64,000 nucleotides of DNA from Diadema setosum (Eukaryota; Echinodermata; Echinoidea; Diadematoida; Diadematidae): assembly GCF_964275005.1 (NCBI RefSeq), contig NC_092685.1, positions 35,612,018-35,676,017 of the forward strand, written 5' to 3'. Below are positions 27,301-36,144 of this stretch, piece by piece (within the stretch, counting starts at the first letter, position 1; every line of letters starts with the position of its first letter). The translations under genes and the position numbers were made by a program. The notes below the pieces were generated by a model that did not search any database, was not told the origin of the DNA, and worked only from the letters and a program-made list of their open reading frames with translations.

Positions 27301-27709
27301 TTCCCTTTGTTTGCATTAATTGAAGATATGAACTCACAGCAATCCATTGTTTTGACCTCTTCCCAGAATGAGTGACAGGCGACACACAACCATGTCTATG
27401 CTTCTGCCGAAAGTGATCAAAGAGGAAGGATCTCCAGGTCCAGTGCGCCTCCTTCCGAGTGGAATGCCCACCACTCTTCCTGCTTACACTTAGTCCTCCA
27501 TGATCTGTATAAAGTATCTTCTCTCGGTTGTGCAGCAGCCCACAGATGAGGTAGCACAGGGTGAAGGAGAGAAGTCCCAGCACAAAGATGGCCAGCATGA
27601 AGGACTGAACATCATGAGCTGTGAGGAGGATATCAGTCAGGCTCAGGGTGGCGTAGTCCAACACAGTGCCAAGGACTGCCCTCATGGAATCAAGTCCCTT
27701 GCTTAACAT
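16318..27709 (-). CDS. Leucine-rich repeat protein gene, LRRC58/LRRC28-like C-terminus, eight exons
   Basis: Minus-strand gene. Proposed coding exons, 5' to 3': 27709-27338, 26166-26009, 25652-25521, 24013-23848, 21578-21329, 17967-17846, 17249-17088, 16508-16318 (TGA). All junctions have AG/GT borders and compatible phase except the 21329/17967 join. The protein, about 515 residues, has one N-terminal membrane segment, a Cys/His cluster (exons 2-3), plant-type SLPEEIG-like LRRs (exons 4-6) and a C-terminal domain. That domain carries PPLLELAAR, then DLP, then CSCC and finally RVPLYQQICSP. The order recalls the LELAAR...DLP...C-x-x-C...PLMHYLCSP arrangement of LRRC58, and more weakly LRRC28; this comparison is from memory. 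Linking the membrane exon to the LRR exons is inferred from phase only. No function is assigned. Confidence 0.75.
18461..18582. repeat. Imperfect hairpin MITE in LRR intron 6
   Basis: The outer arms gagacaaactatca and tgatagtttgtccc are inverted. The inner arms GCTATCTTTCC (18502-18512) and GGAAAGATAGC (18526-18536) are perfect. Between them lie inverted cggcgatctgaatgt and acatccagatcgcc. Probably a small palindromic MITE; no target duplication identified. Confidence 0.6.
20025..20206. repeat. Non-autonomous DNA-transposon-like repeat
   Basis: It begins cagtcaaacctgcctttaat and ends ccactatagacagaaatgac, with repeated cagccac and tatagcagccat motifs around a poly(C) run (20086-20105). The tatagcggccac-type ends look like weak inverted repeats. 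Similar sequences are common in invertebrate genomes (memory, not checked). Confidence 0.45.
20663..21284 (+). mobile_element. MITE family C, copy 1 (LRR intron 5)
   Basis: Terminal inverted repeats TGTGACCATGCATCACAAAA (left) and ttttgtggtgcagggtcaca (right). The body matches the copy at 22783-23443 in the opposite orientation over several hundred bases, for example cttgaatagaccct and cttaaagtctgct. No ORF. Confidence 0.7.
21329..24013 (-). CDS. LRR gene exons 4-5: leucine-rich repeats
   Basis: Exon 4 (24013-23848) encodes LTVLNLSNNRLISLPEEIG and LEQLFLQYNCLEELP. Exon 5 (21578-21329) encodes three further 23-residue repeats, including LQELDCKNNHLQELP, LTVLNVTNNRLREL and LEELCAHSNLLTTLP, and stops within the next repeat at LTMLYVG. 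The consensus LxxLxLxxNxLxxLPxxIGxL is of the plant/Shoc2-like type. Borders are tctttccag acceptor and GTAAG donors. The last exon-5 codon is split in phase 1, which does not fit exon 6. Confidence 0.85.
21711..22435 (+). repeat. Dispersed repeat, family A, copy 2
   Basis: It begins ctagaagtgtcgctacggcg after an A run and ends near ggcaccacttcgtgg. It contains repeated gacctttgacc motifs and a degenerate GGACGGA array at 22368-22400, and matches the copy at 24429 and the inverted copy at 61-543. Confidence 0.65.
22604..22652. repeat. (AAT)n microsatellite
   Basis: An ataataata array with a few interruptions. Confidence 0.85.
22783..23443 (-). mobile_element. MITE family C, copy 2 (LRR intron 4)
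   Basis: Ends TGTGACCCTGCATCACAAAA and ttttgtgatgcaaggtcaca are inverted repeats. The interior is the reverse complement of the copy at 20663-21284. With that copy it brackets exon 5 of the LRR gene. Confidence 0.7.
24290..24345. repeat. (TA)n microsatellite and T run
   Basis: TA repeats of about 38 bp are followed by an uninterrupted T run. Confidence 0.9.
24429..25030 (+). repeat. Dispersed repeat, family A, copy 3
   Basis: It begins ctagaaatgttgctatggca and shares the ggttctcctaataggtcta block and gacctttgacc motifs with the copy at 21711. End approximate. Confidence 0.65.
25075..25345 (+). repeat. Dispersed repeat, family B, copy 3
   Basis: Shares tatttggcaatatcaa, ttctggtcacctggtcc, caactgagaaaaa and catgagctaattatgaactgg with the copy at 13046. 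Confidence 0.65.
25521..26166 (-). CDS. LRR gene exons 2-3: cysteine/histidine cluster
   Basis: Exon 2 (26166-26009) ends in phase 2 with SCVNCGLLPAKRKC. Exon 3 (25652-25521) continues with CGACCRANKSSICSAHG and then LEID, leading into the first LRR. The Cys/His spacing (C-x2-CG, C-x4-C-x2-CC, C-x2-H) looks like a small metal-binding motif and recalls the Cys-rich tail of tRNA-dihydrouridine synthase DUS1L; that resemblance is from memory. An alternative exon-3 acceptor 7 bp downstream (exon start 25645) would break the frame. Confidence 0.6.
26598..26677. repeat. (ATT/ACT)n trinucleotide microsatellite
   Basis: Alternating attatt, actact and atc triplets over about 80 bp, in an intron of the LRR gene. 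Confidence 0.9.
26738..26850. repeat. Direct repeat flanking a T/G homopolymer block
   Basis: A cagccaatttgtNNacagaattgacggc-like unit (about 26736) recurs as cagccaatttgttgagagaattggcggc (about 26820). The two are separated by T12, a G run and T14. Confidence 0.6.
27338..27709 (-). CDS. LRR gene exon 1: membrane-segment N-terminus
   Basis: It starts MLSKGLDSMRAVLG and runs 124 codons to a strong donor (GCT then GTGAGT). A hydrophobic stretch at about residues 37-57 (SFMLAIFVLGLLSFTLCYLI) is followed by a basic, His/Arg-rich tail. Phase 0 matches exon 2. It may instead be a separate small membrane-protein gene, or the ATG may not be the true start; no upstream coding exon was found before the LTR element at 28055. 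Confidence 0.5.
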
Positions 27710-28054
27710 CGCGAGTCATCTTCCTTGCTCTGCCTCCTTGTACCCAGTATGCCTACTGTAAAATTTGCAAATATCACATATCTCACATTCAAAATAGTCA
27801 AGAGCCTCAGCAGAGCACTCATCAAATGATTGCAGGACACCCTCTAAAGGAGAAAGCAATGTAATGACCTAATGTATCACATGTCAATGCCCGATGGTCA
27901 TGGTGTATTGTAATCATGAACGATGAATACTTCATTGGTGTTGCAACAGGACATATTATATCAAACGGGGTTGTTATAAGAAGACTGACACTTGATGCTC
28001 CATGTTTAATTATATAATAAGGTCTAAATTGTGTACAGTGTATGGTGATGCAGT

Positions 28055-29190
28055 TGTAGCGGTTTCCAATATCTCTGTATTTTTACTGTCTGGCTGCTGT
28101 CAATTATGCTGTCTGACAACCCAGCATTCTGTCAATATCCACGAGAGCTTTCTTTGTGCGCCGGCACACGACAGGTGCGCACTACATTCTTCGCTTTTGT
28201 CATCGTGCCGAGGTACGCGTATTTCACATTCCAACAGTAGTCGCATTTTCATAAACACACCTCTTGTTTTGCTGTCACGGAAACAAGCTACCAATTAGTG
28301 GCGAGCTGCGCATCTCCATCAGCCAATTACCACTCTCAAAGCTCCTGTCCGTGACATGTTTTCTCCGACCACGCTGTTTCATTTTCCACGCTTCCTCACT
28401 TCACGATTAGCTTTCATCCCGAGAGCGCGTCCTAATCGTTGGAGTCACTCACGTCCGCATACTACGTCCGTATGTACTTCACACGTCTTCTCGCGCTGAC
28501 GATACCTCGCGCCGTGGACTGGCACTTCATACGGATTATACAATACGGATTATTACACTTTCCCGGATTTCGTACTTCGCGGCATTCGCTACTTTTCATC
28601 GCGACTCGCCCTTTCTTCAGGCTACACTCCAACCTGGGGATCTTAACATCGCTACATTCAACGCGACCGGCGCCTCGTTACATCGCTGCATTCAACGCGA
28701 TCTGAACGCGATCGGCGCCTCGTTACATCGTTGCATTCAACGCGATCTGCGTCCCATCACATCGCTAGCTGCTTCTGTCCTGCTAGCGCGTGGTCTGTGG
28801 TGTGCAGACTCTACCACAACCAGCTAGGGACCGTGCAGTTCTTCTATCCAGCGCTCCAGCTGTGGATCGACTCTACCCTCGCTTGTGCTAGCCGCGGCAC
28901 TCGGAGGATACTCCACGCTGCTGCTGGATATTTTGTACATACTTCTATGGGACACTGTCGTCTTCGGACACCCTTAGTGCATTCGGAGTTAGTCCATATT
29001 ATTTCGGGAAGTGCAATACAACCTACAAGGACACTTTACACCTTTTCTGGTGCCCTAGTGCATTCCACTACTGATACGGTCGCCTACCATTCCTGCTGGT
29101 GGTGCCTTCAGCTTCAAGTCCCGTTAGCCACTCGGTGAGTAATAATTTAGTTAGGTATTTCATTATAGGCCCGCACCACAAATATCTACA
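28055..29190 (+). repeat. 5' LTR
   Basis: TG...CA-type ends, 1136 bp. Contains an internal tandem motif (tacatcgctgcattcaacgc and variants, about 28650-28750). Confidence 0.92.
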
Positions 29191-29191
29191 T

Positions 29192-29209
29192 TGGTGACCC
29201 CGACGTGAT
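29192..29209 (+). promoter_or_regulatory. Primer-binding site
   Basis: TGGTGACCCCGACGTGAT begins one base after the 5' LTR, as expected for a tRNA primer site. The TGGTGACCCC start fits a tRNA 3' CCA complement. Which tRNA is used is not determined. Confidence 0.75.
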
Positions 29210-29277
29210 TGTTTAGGGCCAACTTCACGTCCCATCCTACATCTTTCACCGTTCATCCTCCTTCCTTCACTCCTACA

Positions 29278-30444
29278 ATGGCCGACGCCGACGAGGGTAA
29301 CGCCACCCCGGCTGCCACGACTCCCACGCCAGCGGTCACGGCGGTTAGCCTCAAGCTCCCCCCCTTCTGGCCCAACGACCCCGCCCTCTGGTTTGCGCAG
29401 GTAGAGGCGCAGTTTACTACCAGGAGCATTACTACTCAGCAGACGCGCTTCGCTTATGTAATCTCCTCCCTGCAACCGGAGATTGCGCAGGAAGTGAGGG
29501 AATTCATCATCTCCCCTCCAACCACCGACGCTTATGACAAGGTGAAGGCCGAGCTCATAAAGAGGACCACCGTATCGGAGCAGCGGCGGCTCCATCAGCT
29601 GCTCACGGCAGAGGAGTTGGGCGACCGCAAACCTTCACAACTCCTACGCCGCATGAAACAGCTGCTCGGCGACGCGACCTTAGAAGACAGCATCCTTAAG
29701 CAGCTGTTCCTACAACGCCTGCCACGTAACGTTCAGCAGATTTTGGCCTCCACGTCCACGGAAGTCACTATCGAGCAGGTTGCTGAACTAGCGGACAAGA
29801 TCATCGAGGTTGCCACGCCACTATCGGTCGCCACAGTGGCAGCGCCGCCGTCCATCCCCCAGTCTCTCCCCATCCCGTCGGCTACTCTCCCACCGACGTC
29901 TCCCAGTCCTCCGGCGGCAGATCCCGTAGCGCACCTCACAGCACAGGTCGCCATGCTGACGACGCAGGTGTACGCGATAGCCTCTCGTCTCGACGAGCGT
30001 GGGCGCCAGCGGTCCCGAGGCGGCAACCGCGGCCATGGAGGCGGGCCGCGCAGCTCGCCGCGGAAGCGAACTCCTTCCGAAATCCGACACGCTGGCAGCG
30101 AGTGCTACTTCCATTGGAAGTTTGGCGACGACGCCCGGCAGTGCTGCTCACCCTGCTCGAGGCGAAAAACCTCAGCCACTTCCAACGCACCAGGGAAACA
30201 GCCCAGCCAGACTTCAGCGGCAACGAGCCCCTCTGGCAGCGACACAACTGGTCGCCGATCTCCCACTTCGGATCGACAACACCGGGCTGTCGACTACGGC
30301 ACACTTTCCTCGACCGTCACCACTGCCGAAGTCAGCGCCCTCCCTCCTTCACCCCCCAACAAGACGAAGCCTCCGCCTGCACTGCACTTACAGGCGGTGA
30401 AGCCCCCCCGTCACCACTCTCGGAGAGCGCTCGTTCACACCTGA
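29278..30444 (+). CDS. gag: Gag-like polyprotein of the LTR element
   Basis: The frame opens at ATG 29278 (MADADEG) and runs about 388 codons to TGA at 30442-30444. Residues about 25-180 form a retrotransposon gag/capsid-like domain with LPPFWPNDPALWFAQVEAQF at its start, followed by a Pro/Ala-rich linker. A basic RGGNRGHGGG region and a Cys/His segment CYFHWKFGDDARQCCSPC (about residues 275-292) stand where a nucleic-acid-binding knuckle is expected. The C-terminal part holds a weak TAEVSALPP remnant of an aspartic protease, with the usual DTG not intact. This start was chosen because the 23 codons upstream lack an ATG. Confidence 0.8.
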   Translation: MADADEGNATPAATTPTPAVTAVSLKLPPFWPNDPALWFAQVEAQFTTRSITTQQTRFAYVISSLQPEIAQEVREFIISPPTTDAYDKVKAELIKRTTVSEQRRLHQLLTAEELGDRKPSQLLRRMKQLLGDATLEDSILKQLFLQRLPRNVQQILASTSTEVTIEQVAELADKIIEVATPLSVATVAAPPSIPQSLPIPSATLPPTSPSPPAADPVAHLTAQVAMLTTQVYAIASRLDERGRQRSRGGNRGHGGGPRSSPRKRTPSEIRHAGSECYFHWKFGDDARQCCSPCSRRKTSATSNAPGKQPSQTSAATSPSGSDTTGRRSPTSDRQHRAVDYGTLSSTVTTAEVSALPPSPPNKTKPPPALHLQAVKPPRHHSRRALVHT

Positions 30445-30847
30445 CTTTGGCCCGCGTCGCAATCTTCGACGCAAACGCAAGCGGAACACCACATCCCACG
30501 CTCCCGCTCGTCCACACAATTCCACGCGTGATCCCAAGCATCTCACTCTGGAGATCAACGCCAAAAGGGAGACAGCCACGACGAGCATTCCGCTCACCAC
30601 ACCGCGGCAGCAACCTACGCCTGTCCCCGCCAGGAGCACGGCGAGCAACCCGAGCGTCCCTCTCACCATACCGCGGCAGCAGCCTACACAACCGCAGCAG
30701 ACGACACTGCAGCAGCCTACACAACCGCAGCAGACGACACTGCGGCAGTCAACACCACTCCAGCAGCCAACACGAACGACACGCACTGGCGGTAAGCACG
30801 TACACTGGCCAGCCCATTACGTTCAATACAGATATTTCGACACGTGA
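30422..30847 (+). pseudogene. Protease/pol C-terminal remnant in shifted frame
   Basis: The frame one base ahead of gag is open from 30422 to TGA 30845-30847. It carries a short protease-like start (GERSFTPDFG), then a Pro/Gln/Thr-rich stretch with a tandem QPTQPQQTTL repeat, and ends GGKHVHWPAHYVQ. That tail resembles the extreme C-terminus of Ty3/gypsy pol. The shift relative to gag lies at or just before the C7 run at 30404-30410. Everything between the protease and the pol tail is absent, so this is a deletion derivative. Confidence 0.6.
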
Positions 30848-30934
30848 AATTCTCAACCCCTACTTCCTTCACATTTCTCACAATCGATCGCTTATCTTTA
30901 GTCTGCACTTCATTGACTCCTACACTAGCGATCT

Positions 30935-30948
30935 GGAAGGGGGCTAAA
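30935..30948 (+). promoter_or_regulatory. Polypurine tract
   Basis: GGAAGGGGGCTAAA lies directly upstream of the 3' LTR, the expected plus-strand priming site. Confidence 0.75.
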
Positions 30949-32084
30949 TGTAGCGGTTTCCAATATCTCTGTATTTTTACTGTCTGGCTGCTGTCAATTA
31001 TGCTGTCTGACAACCCAGCATTCTGTCAATATCCACGCGAGCTTTCTTTGTGCGCCGGCACACGACAGGTGCGCACTACATTCTTCGCTTTTGTCATCGT
31101 GCCGAGGTACGCGTATTTCACATTCCAACAGTAGTCGCATTTTCATAAACACACCTCTTGTTTTGCTGTCACGGAAACAAGCTACCAATTAGTGGCGAGC
31201 TGCGCATCTCCATCAGCCAATTACCACTCTCAAAGCTCCTGTCCGTGACATGTTTTCTCCGACCACGCTGTTTCATTTTCCACGCTTCCTCACTTCACGA
31301 TTAGCTTTCATCCCGAGAGCGCGTCCTAATCGTTGGAGTCACTCACGTCCGCATACTACGTCCGTATGTACTTCACACGTCTTCTCGCGCTGACGATACC
31401 TCGCGCCGTGGACTGGCACTTCATACGGATTATACAATACGGATTATTACACTTTCCCGGATTTCGTACTTCGCGGCATTCGCTACTTTTCATCGCGACT
31501 CGCCCTTTCTTCAGGCTACACTCCAACCTGGGGATCTTAACATCGCTACATTCAACGCGACCGGCGCCTCGTTACATCGCTGCATTCAACGCGATCTGAA
31601 CGCGATCGGCGCCTCGTTACATCGTTGCATTCAACGCGATCTGCGTCCCATCACATCGCTAGCTGCTTCTGTCCTGCTAGCGCGTGGTCTGTGGTGTGCA
31701 GACTCTACCACAACCAGCTAGGGACCGTGCAGTTCTTCTATCCAGCGCTCCAGCTGTGGATCGACTCTACCCTCGCTTGTGCTAGCCGCGGCACTCGGAG
31801 GATACTCCACGCTGCTGCTGGATATTTTGTACATACTTCTATGGGACACTGTCGTCTTCGGACACCCTTAGTGCATTCGGAGTTAGTCCATATTATTTCG
31901 GGAAGTGCAATACAACCTACAAGGACACTTTACACCTTTTCTGGTGCCCTAGTGCATTCCACTACTGATACGGTCGCCTACCATTCCTGCTGGTGGTGCC
32001 TTCAGCTTCAAGTCCCGTTAGCCACTCGGTGAGTAATAATTTAGTTAGGTATTTCATTATAGGCCCGCACCACAAATATCTACA
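30949..32084 (+). repeat. 3' LTR
   Basis: Same length and termini as the 5' LTR and apparently about 99.9 percent identical by eye. Followed by the target duplication CAGT. Confidence 0.92.
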
Positions 32085-32088
32085 CAGT

Positions 32089-33503
32089 GATCAATTCGAC
32101 AATCAATTGATTAACATGATTGGTCTCAAGTTAAGAATAAGATTGTACAGTTGGCGTTGTACTTTTTACTGGTAAGTTGTCGAAATAGATTAAACTTTAG
32201 ACGGTTCTACTTTCTATGACTTAGAAATTGCTAGGTCTGTAGACTCTCGTGTTCTAACGGTTAGACCTATTATTCTAGCATAGACATGATCAATACAATG
32301 CATGATGTAGCCCGACCAGACGCTGTTACGCTATGCGAAAACAGCGTCTGACGAGCGCAGCATGCAGCCTTAAAGTGAGGAACCTCAACACAACTAGCAC
32401 TACAAAACTTAGGAAAATGTATACTTTTCTCCTTTAAACAGAATACTTTACTCACGTTAAATGCATGTTTCTATTACAGAAGAATAGTTCGCCACACTGG
32501 GTCCATGGAGACCACTTGCGATAAGTCCGTGGAACAAATAAATGACACTTTCTGGCGCAATTCCTGACCGTCGGTACGTCGCGACGTACCATGTACAGCG
32601 CCTGGCTGTGTATAGTTAGGCCTGGCGTAAAAGATTGTGTACCGTGTGGACATGCTGGATATGATGATCAATTTCGGTAAGTTTCATTGCTTACATTTGA
32701 ATACAGATAGCATCAGATGTAGAGTAAATATTGAAAAGTATACTCGTTGAGTTTGAGGTGACAAAAATGATGTTAAGTATCAAAATTCAAACCAAAGCTA
32801 TCGTAATACGATTACGTCGCTCTCCTAGTGGTTGGTGGTCGCGCGCGTACAGCCCTGTCGCGACGTACCATGTACAGCGACTGGGCTGTGTATAGACTAG
32901 TTATGCATGATGATGCAGTCTGTGTCTAGCTAACGTTAGAACGTAACGTTAGATTCTAGCTGCCCATTGAACAGTACACAGTAAGTGATGCCCTTTCACT
33001 TAGCCCACTTGTCTACGCGAGAGAGGGTAAGGCAGCTGTGAATGCCGCAGAAGGTCTACGTCTAATGTTAGGCCTAGTCGGCCTATAAATATTTGTTTGG
33101 TTCCTCCCTCCCCCCCCCCCCCCCCACCGTATCTGTTTACACAGCATGAAATTCTACGGGTTGGACTAGGCTATAGTAGGCACCTACACTAGTACAGGCA
33201 CTGAGCACAAACGCTGCTATTTTACTGCTCACTAATAAGAATACCGCATATGAATACAAAAGCTAAAATCGTACCGAGCCGCCCGTCATTAATCGGCAAA
33301 GATAACCTCCAAGACAGTCAATGATGAATTATTCAATACACCTTGGCGAGCTCGAGTAGAACGCTGGATCATGTATACACACTACGCGCTACGGACCGGC
33401 GGGCGTACGAAAATTAGCTAGAAAGTAGCATACATGAAAGAGTGTTTGGTACATTTCTGAAGACTATTGCCAATTTGAAGAGGACACAGCAATGAGGGTG
33501 CTG
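32089..33503. other. Intergenic DNA, no gene recognised
   Basis: No ORF or known repeat can be supported. A poly(C) run occurs at about 33110-33125. The motif gcgacgtaccatgtacagcg occurs twice (about 32580 and 32861), hinting at an unrecognised repeat. Confidence 0.4.
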
Positions 33504-33783
33504 TTCGTTATTCCGAAGGTTCGATATTCCGAAGGTTCGTTATTCCGAAGGTTCGTTAATCCGAAACACGCAAATTCCTTATACCTAAGTTGGTTAGACT
33601 AAGAGGTTCGTTAATCCGAAAATGAAAAAGGGTTCGTTAATTCGAACATTTGTGGCGTTATTCCGAAAGTTCGTTATTCCGAAGATTTGTTCATCCGAAA
33701 ATGAAATTCGGAAAAACGAACCTTCGGAATAAGGAATCTTCGGACTGAAGAGCCTTCGGAATAACGAACCTTCGGAATAACGA
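33504..33783. mobile_element. Palindromic foldback of TTCGTTATTCCGAAGG units
   Basis: The left half repeats TTCGTTATTCCGAAGG-like units. The right half carries the reverse complement CCTTCGGAATAACGA, and the ends are inverted repeats. GCTG occurs on both sides (33500-33503 and 33784-33787), a possible 4-bp duplication. The unit is itself partly palindromic. Non-coding. Confidence 0.6.
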
Positions 33784-34034
33784 GCTGTAACCCAGCAATG
33801 ATAATGGTTCATGCTGTGCAGTGCGGGGCGGGGGTTCGATGCGCACCGTGATACTACCGTGCTTGCAGGTTGCACACAATCAAACAGTCAATAATATTCT
33901 GTGAAAGTGGAAGTATTGTTAGCGGTGCTGAAATTTTGTCGCACGTTTCGCGCAACCACAAACTAGCGCGAAAAAAAAAAAGCACGCGAATATTTTTGCT
34001 TGCCATTATGTTCCAACAGTTGATGTCTTGATTG

Positions 34035-34072
34035 CAACCACAGAACTCTTACAAGAGTTCTGTGATTGCAAC
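34035..34072. repeat. Short perfect hairpin
   Basis: cacagaactct-tac-aagagttctgtg has 11-bp arms and is bracketed by attgcaac-like direct repeats. Confidence 0.6.
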
Positions 34073-34417
34073 ACGCGAAACTCCTCTTACCCCGCCGAGC
34101 ACGAGTGCGAAAAATGTTTAGTCGCGAGAAAATATCCACTACAGTTGTTGATGCGATGGAGGACATCTGGATCTGGATCTGGATCTGGATGTGTACAATG
34201 CAGCCCGACTGGGCATAACCAAGATGTGAGTTCCAACTGGCTGTAATTATTCAAACAGTTGTCGCTTTTCTCATGTACAAAAGAATTCCAAATGTGCATC
34301 TGTGCCTTGATGACGGGGTTGATGCCGCTGTCTTGCTGAGCTACTGAAGTTGGCTAATATATTTTGCTTGTTTATCTACTATATGAAACGAAATCTCTCT
34401 TAATGATAAAGTACATT

Positions 34418-34714
34418 CAGGGGCCGCGGAAGCGGGGGGGGGGGGGGGGCTGGGGGGCTGCAGTCCCCCCCCCCCCCCCCCCCACACGCACACACACTTT
34501 TGGTTCGTCAGAAAAAAAAAAATCGAAAAAAAAAATCGAAAAAAAAATCACAACACTCATGAATTTCAATTCCCAAAGATTCCGCCCTTAGATTCTTCCC
34601 GACTAAAAAAAGCGGGGGGGGGGGGGGGGGGGGTCTTGACCTTGCCACCCCCCTCCCCCCGGTCCCGCAGCCCCACCCCCCCCCCCCACACTGAAAAACG
34701 TTCCGCGGCCCCTG
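34418..34714. mobile_element. Non-autonomous TIR element with G/C runs
   Basis: Starts CAGGGGCCGCGGAA and ends with its exact complement TTCCGCGGCCCCTG. Flanking ACATT (34413-34417 and 34715-34719) is a likely 5-bp target duplication. The interior holds four long G or C homopolymers. CAGGGGC ends resemble hAT elements, but an 8-bp duplication is not seen. Confidence 0.7.
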
Positions 34715-35181
34715 ACATTGAACAAAGGTCAATCCCTCCCAGATGTGCAAAAGTGTAAATCAGAGCTGCATGTATGATGTGAAGTGTTTAAAACTGTACC
34801 CTCCTTGAAAGCCGGTTTTATCACTTTTTCACTGTATAATTCCGACAAATAAAACTGATATGAAACAATCTTCAAGTATAATTCTTTGTTAACATATATA
34901 TCAGATTAGTGCCCGGGCATGTCCAGTCGAGTAATTTTCATTTTCATTTAATCATTTTTTGTGCAATTTCTATATCACCTAGCTATCTTTTAAAGTAGGG
35001 ATGGCGAAAAATATACCATCACAAAGACATAATCATCTTCCTTAGAAAATGGCTGATGATTATGCAATGGAGACATGAGTTAAATTAGGCCCTAATGTCT
35101 TCCTATATCTGCGCGGCAGAATTCGCAGTTTGCAATCCACAATGCTTTAAATAAGTTTCGAGTGGCGGCATCGAACCTGGC

Positions 35182-35641
35182 TTAAGGGTGCGTTCACATA
35201 GAAGTATACTATTCGGGTATTCGGGCTCGTTTTTCGAGGGCACGCGAATAGCTTGAATCGAACGATAGGATTTCCTCACACCGGTTCACATAGGAGGGCA
35301 CTATTCGAAAGTACCGAGTAGCTGCGAAAAGTATAGCAAAGTGGAAATCGAACTTGTTCGATTTTCTTGCAGCGTATACCGTCTCTCGTTTATGAAATAA
35401 TGACAATTTTGGTCTGGATTTGCCCTATAAGTTAGCAAAAATAAGCATGTAGACTGACATTCTGATGCAGTTTGGAAATTGTTAATAAGATTTGCTAGGA
35501 TGTAGGAGGAGGAAATCCTCACTGCATGGGATGGTGAGTTGACGGTGCGGGTGATGGTGTATTCGGGGCCCGAATAGCGAATACCGAATAGCGAATAGCG
35601 AATACCGAATACCGAATACTTCTATGTGAACGCAGCCTTAA
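35182..35641. mobile_element. TTAA-flanked MITE with GAATA-type repeats
   Basis: TTAA-GGGTGCGTTCACATAGAAGTAT at the left and the near-exact complement ATACTTCTATGTGAACGCAGCC-TTAA at the right. The right interior has a tandem cgaatagcgaataccgaata array. The TTAA target is piggyBac-like; no transposase. Confidence 0.8.
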
Positions 35642-36053
35642 CAAAGGAAATACCTGGTACAACAGTTACAGTCATGACTCCATTCTCTTGAACCTCCTTG
35701 GTACAATGGGAAAGACAGTGCTCGCATTTGAATTGAACGCACATGATCCAATGCGTGAAACTTGATTTGACGGAAACGAAACGAAGCCGAAGGTGGGAAA
35801 CAGAGTTCCCATAAATTAGATTGATCTGTGAATTGGATTCTGAATTTGAATGCCCGAATTAAGTTCGCGTGCGTGGGCTGTGTGAATTTGAATGCACATT
35901 CATAAATTGGGATGACAAAAGTTTGAAATTGACAGAGAAAACCTATACTGAATTATTTGAAGATACATAATGTATCGCCCTCCCAAATAAAAGGAGCTTC
36001 GATATTCAATTATCTGGTGCACACTTCGGGGTGAAATATCTGGAGAATTTCAG

Positions 36054-36057
<4 letters not shown>

Positions 36058-36124
<67 letters not shown>

Positions 36125-36144
36125 TATATATATATATATATAAA
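36058..36144. repeat. Poly(A) and (TA)n tract
   Basis: A run of As is followed by about 65 bp of TA repeats, interrupted by tatatgtata. It borders the Penelope-derived complex. Confidence 0.9.

Larger units (their letters stand above)
28055..32084 (+). mobile_element. Ty3/gypsy-type LTR retrotransposon, internally deleted
   Basis: Two 1136-bp direct repeats (28055-29190 and 30949-32084), each starting TGTAGCGG and ending ATCTACA, enclose a 1758-bp interior. The whole is flanked by the 4-bp duplication CAGT (28051-28054 and 32085-32088). A primer-binding site follows the 5' LTR and a purine tract precedes the 3' LTR. Gag is largely intact. After a protease remnant the reading jumps to a pol C-terminal tail; reverse transcriptase, RNase H and integrase are missing. 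The LTRs look nearly identical (one difference found by eye, A/C at 28154 versus C at 31034), so insertion was recent and must have used enzymes supplied in trans. It sits 346 bp upstream of the first proposed exon of the LRR gene. Confidence 0.92.

Noticed and set aside
28439-29138. Open frames of 88 and 135 codons, repeated at 31333-32032
   Set aside because: They are inside both LTRs and are identical only because the LTRs are. No protein domain; LTRs are normally non-coding.
30102-30947. 281-codon frame overlapping gag
   Set aside because: A low-complexity shadow frame. The gag and pol-tail similarities lie in the other two frames.
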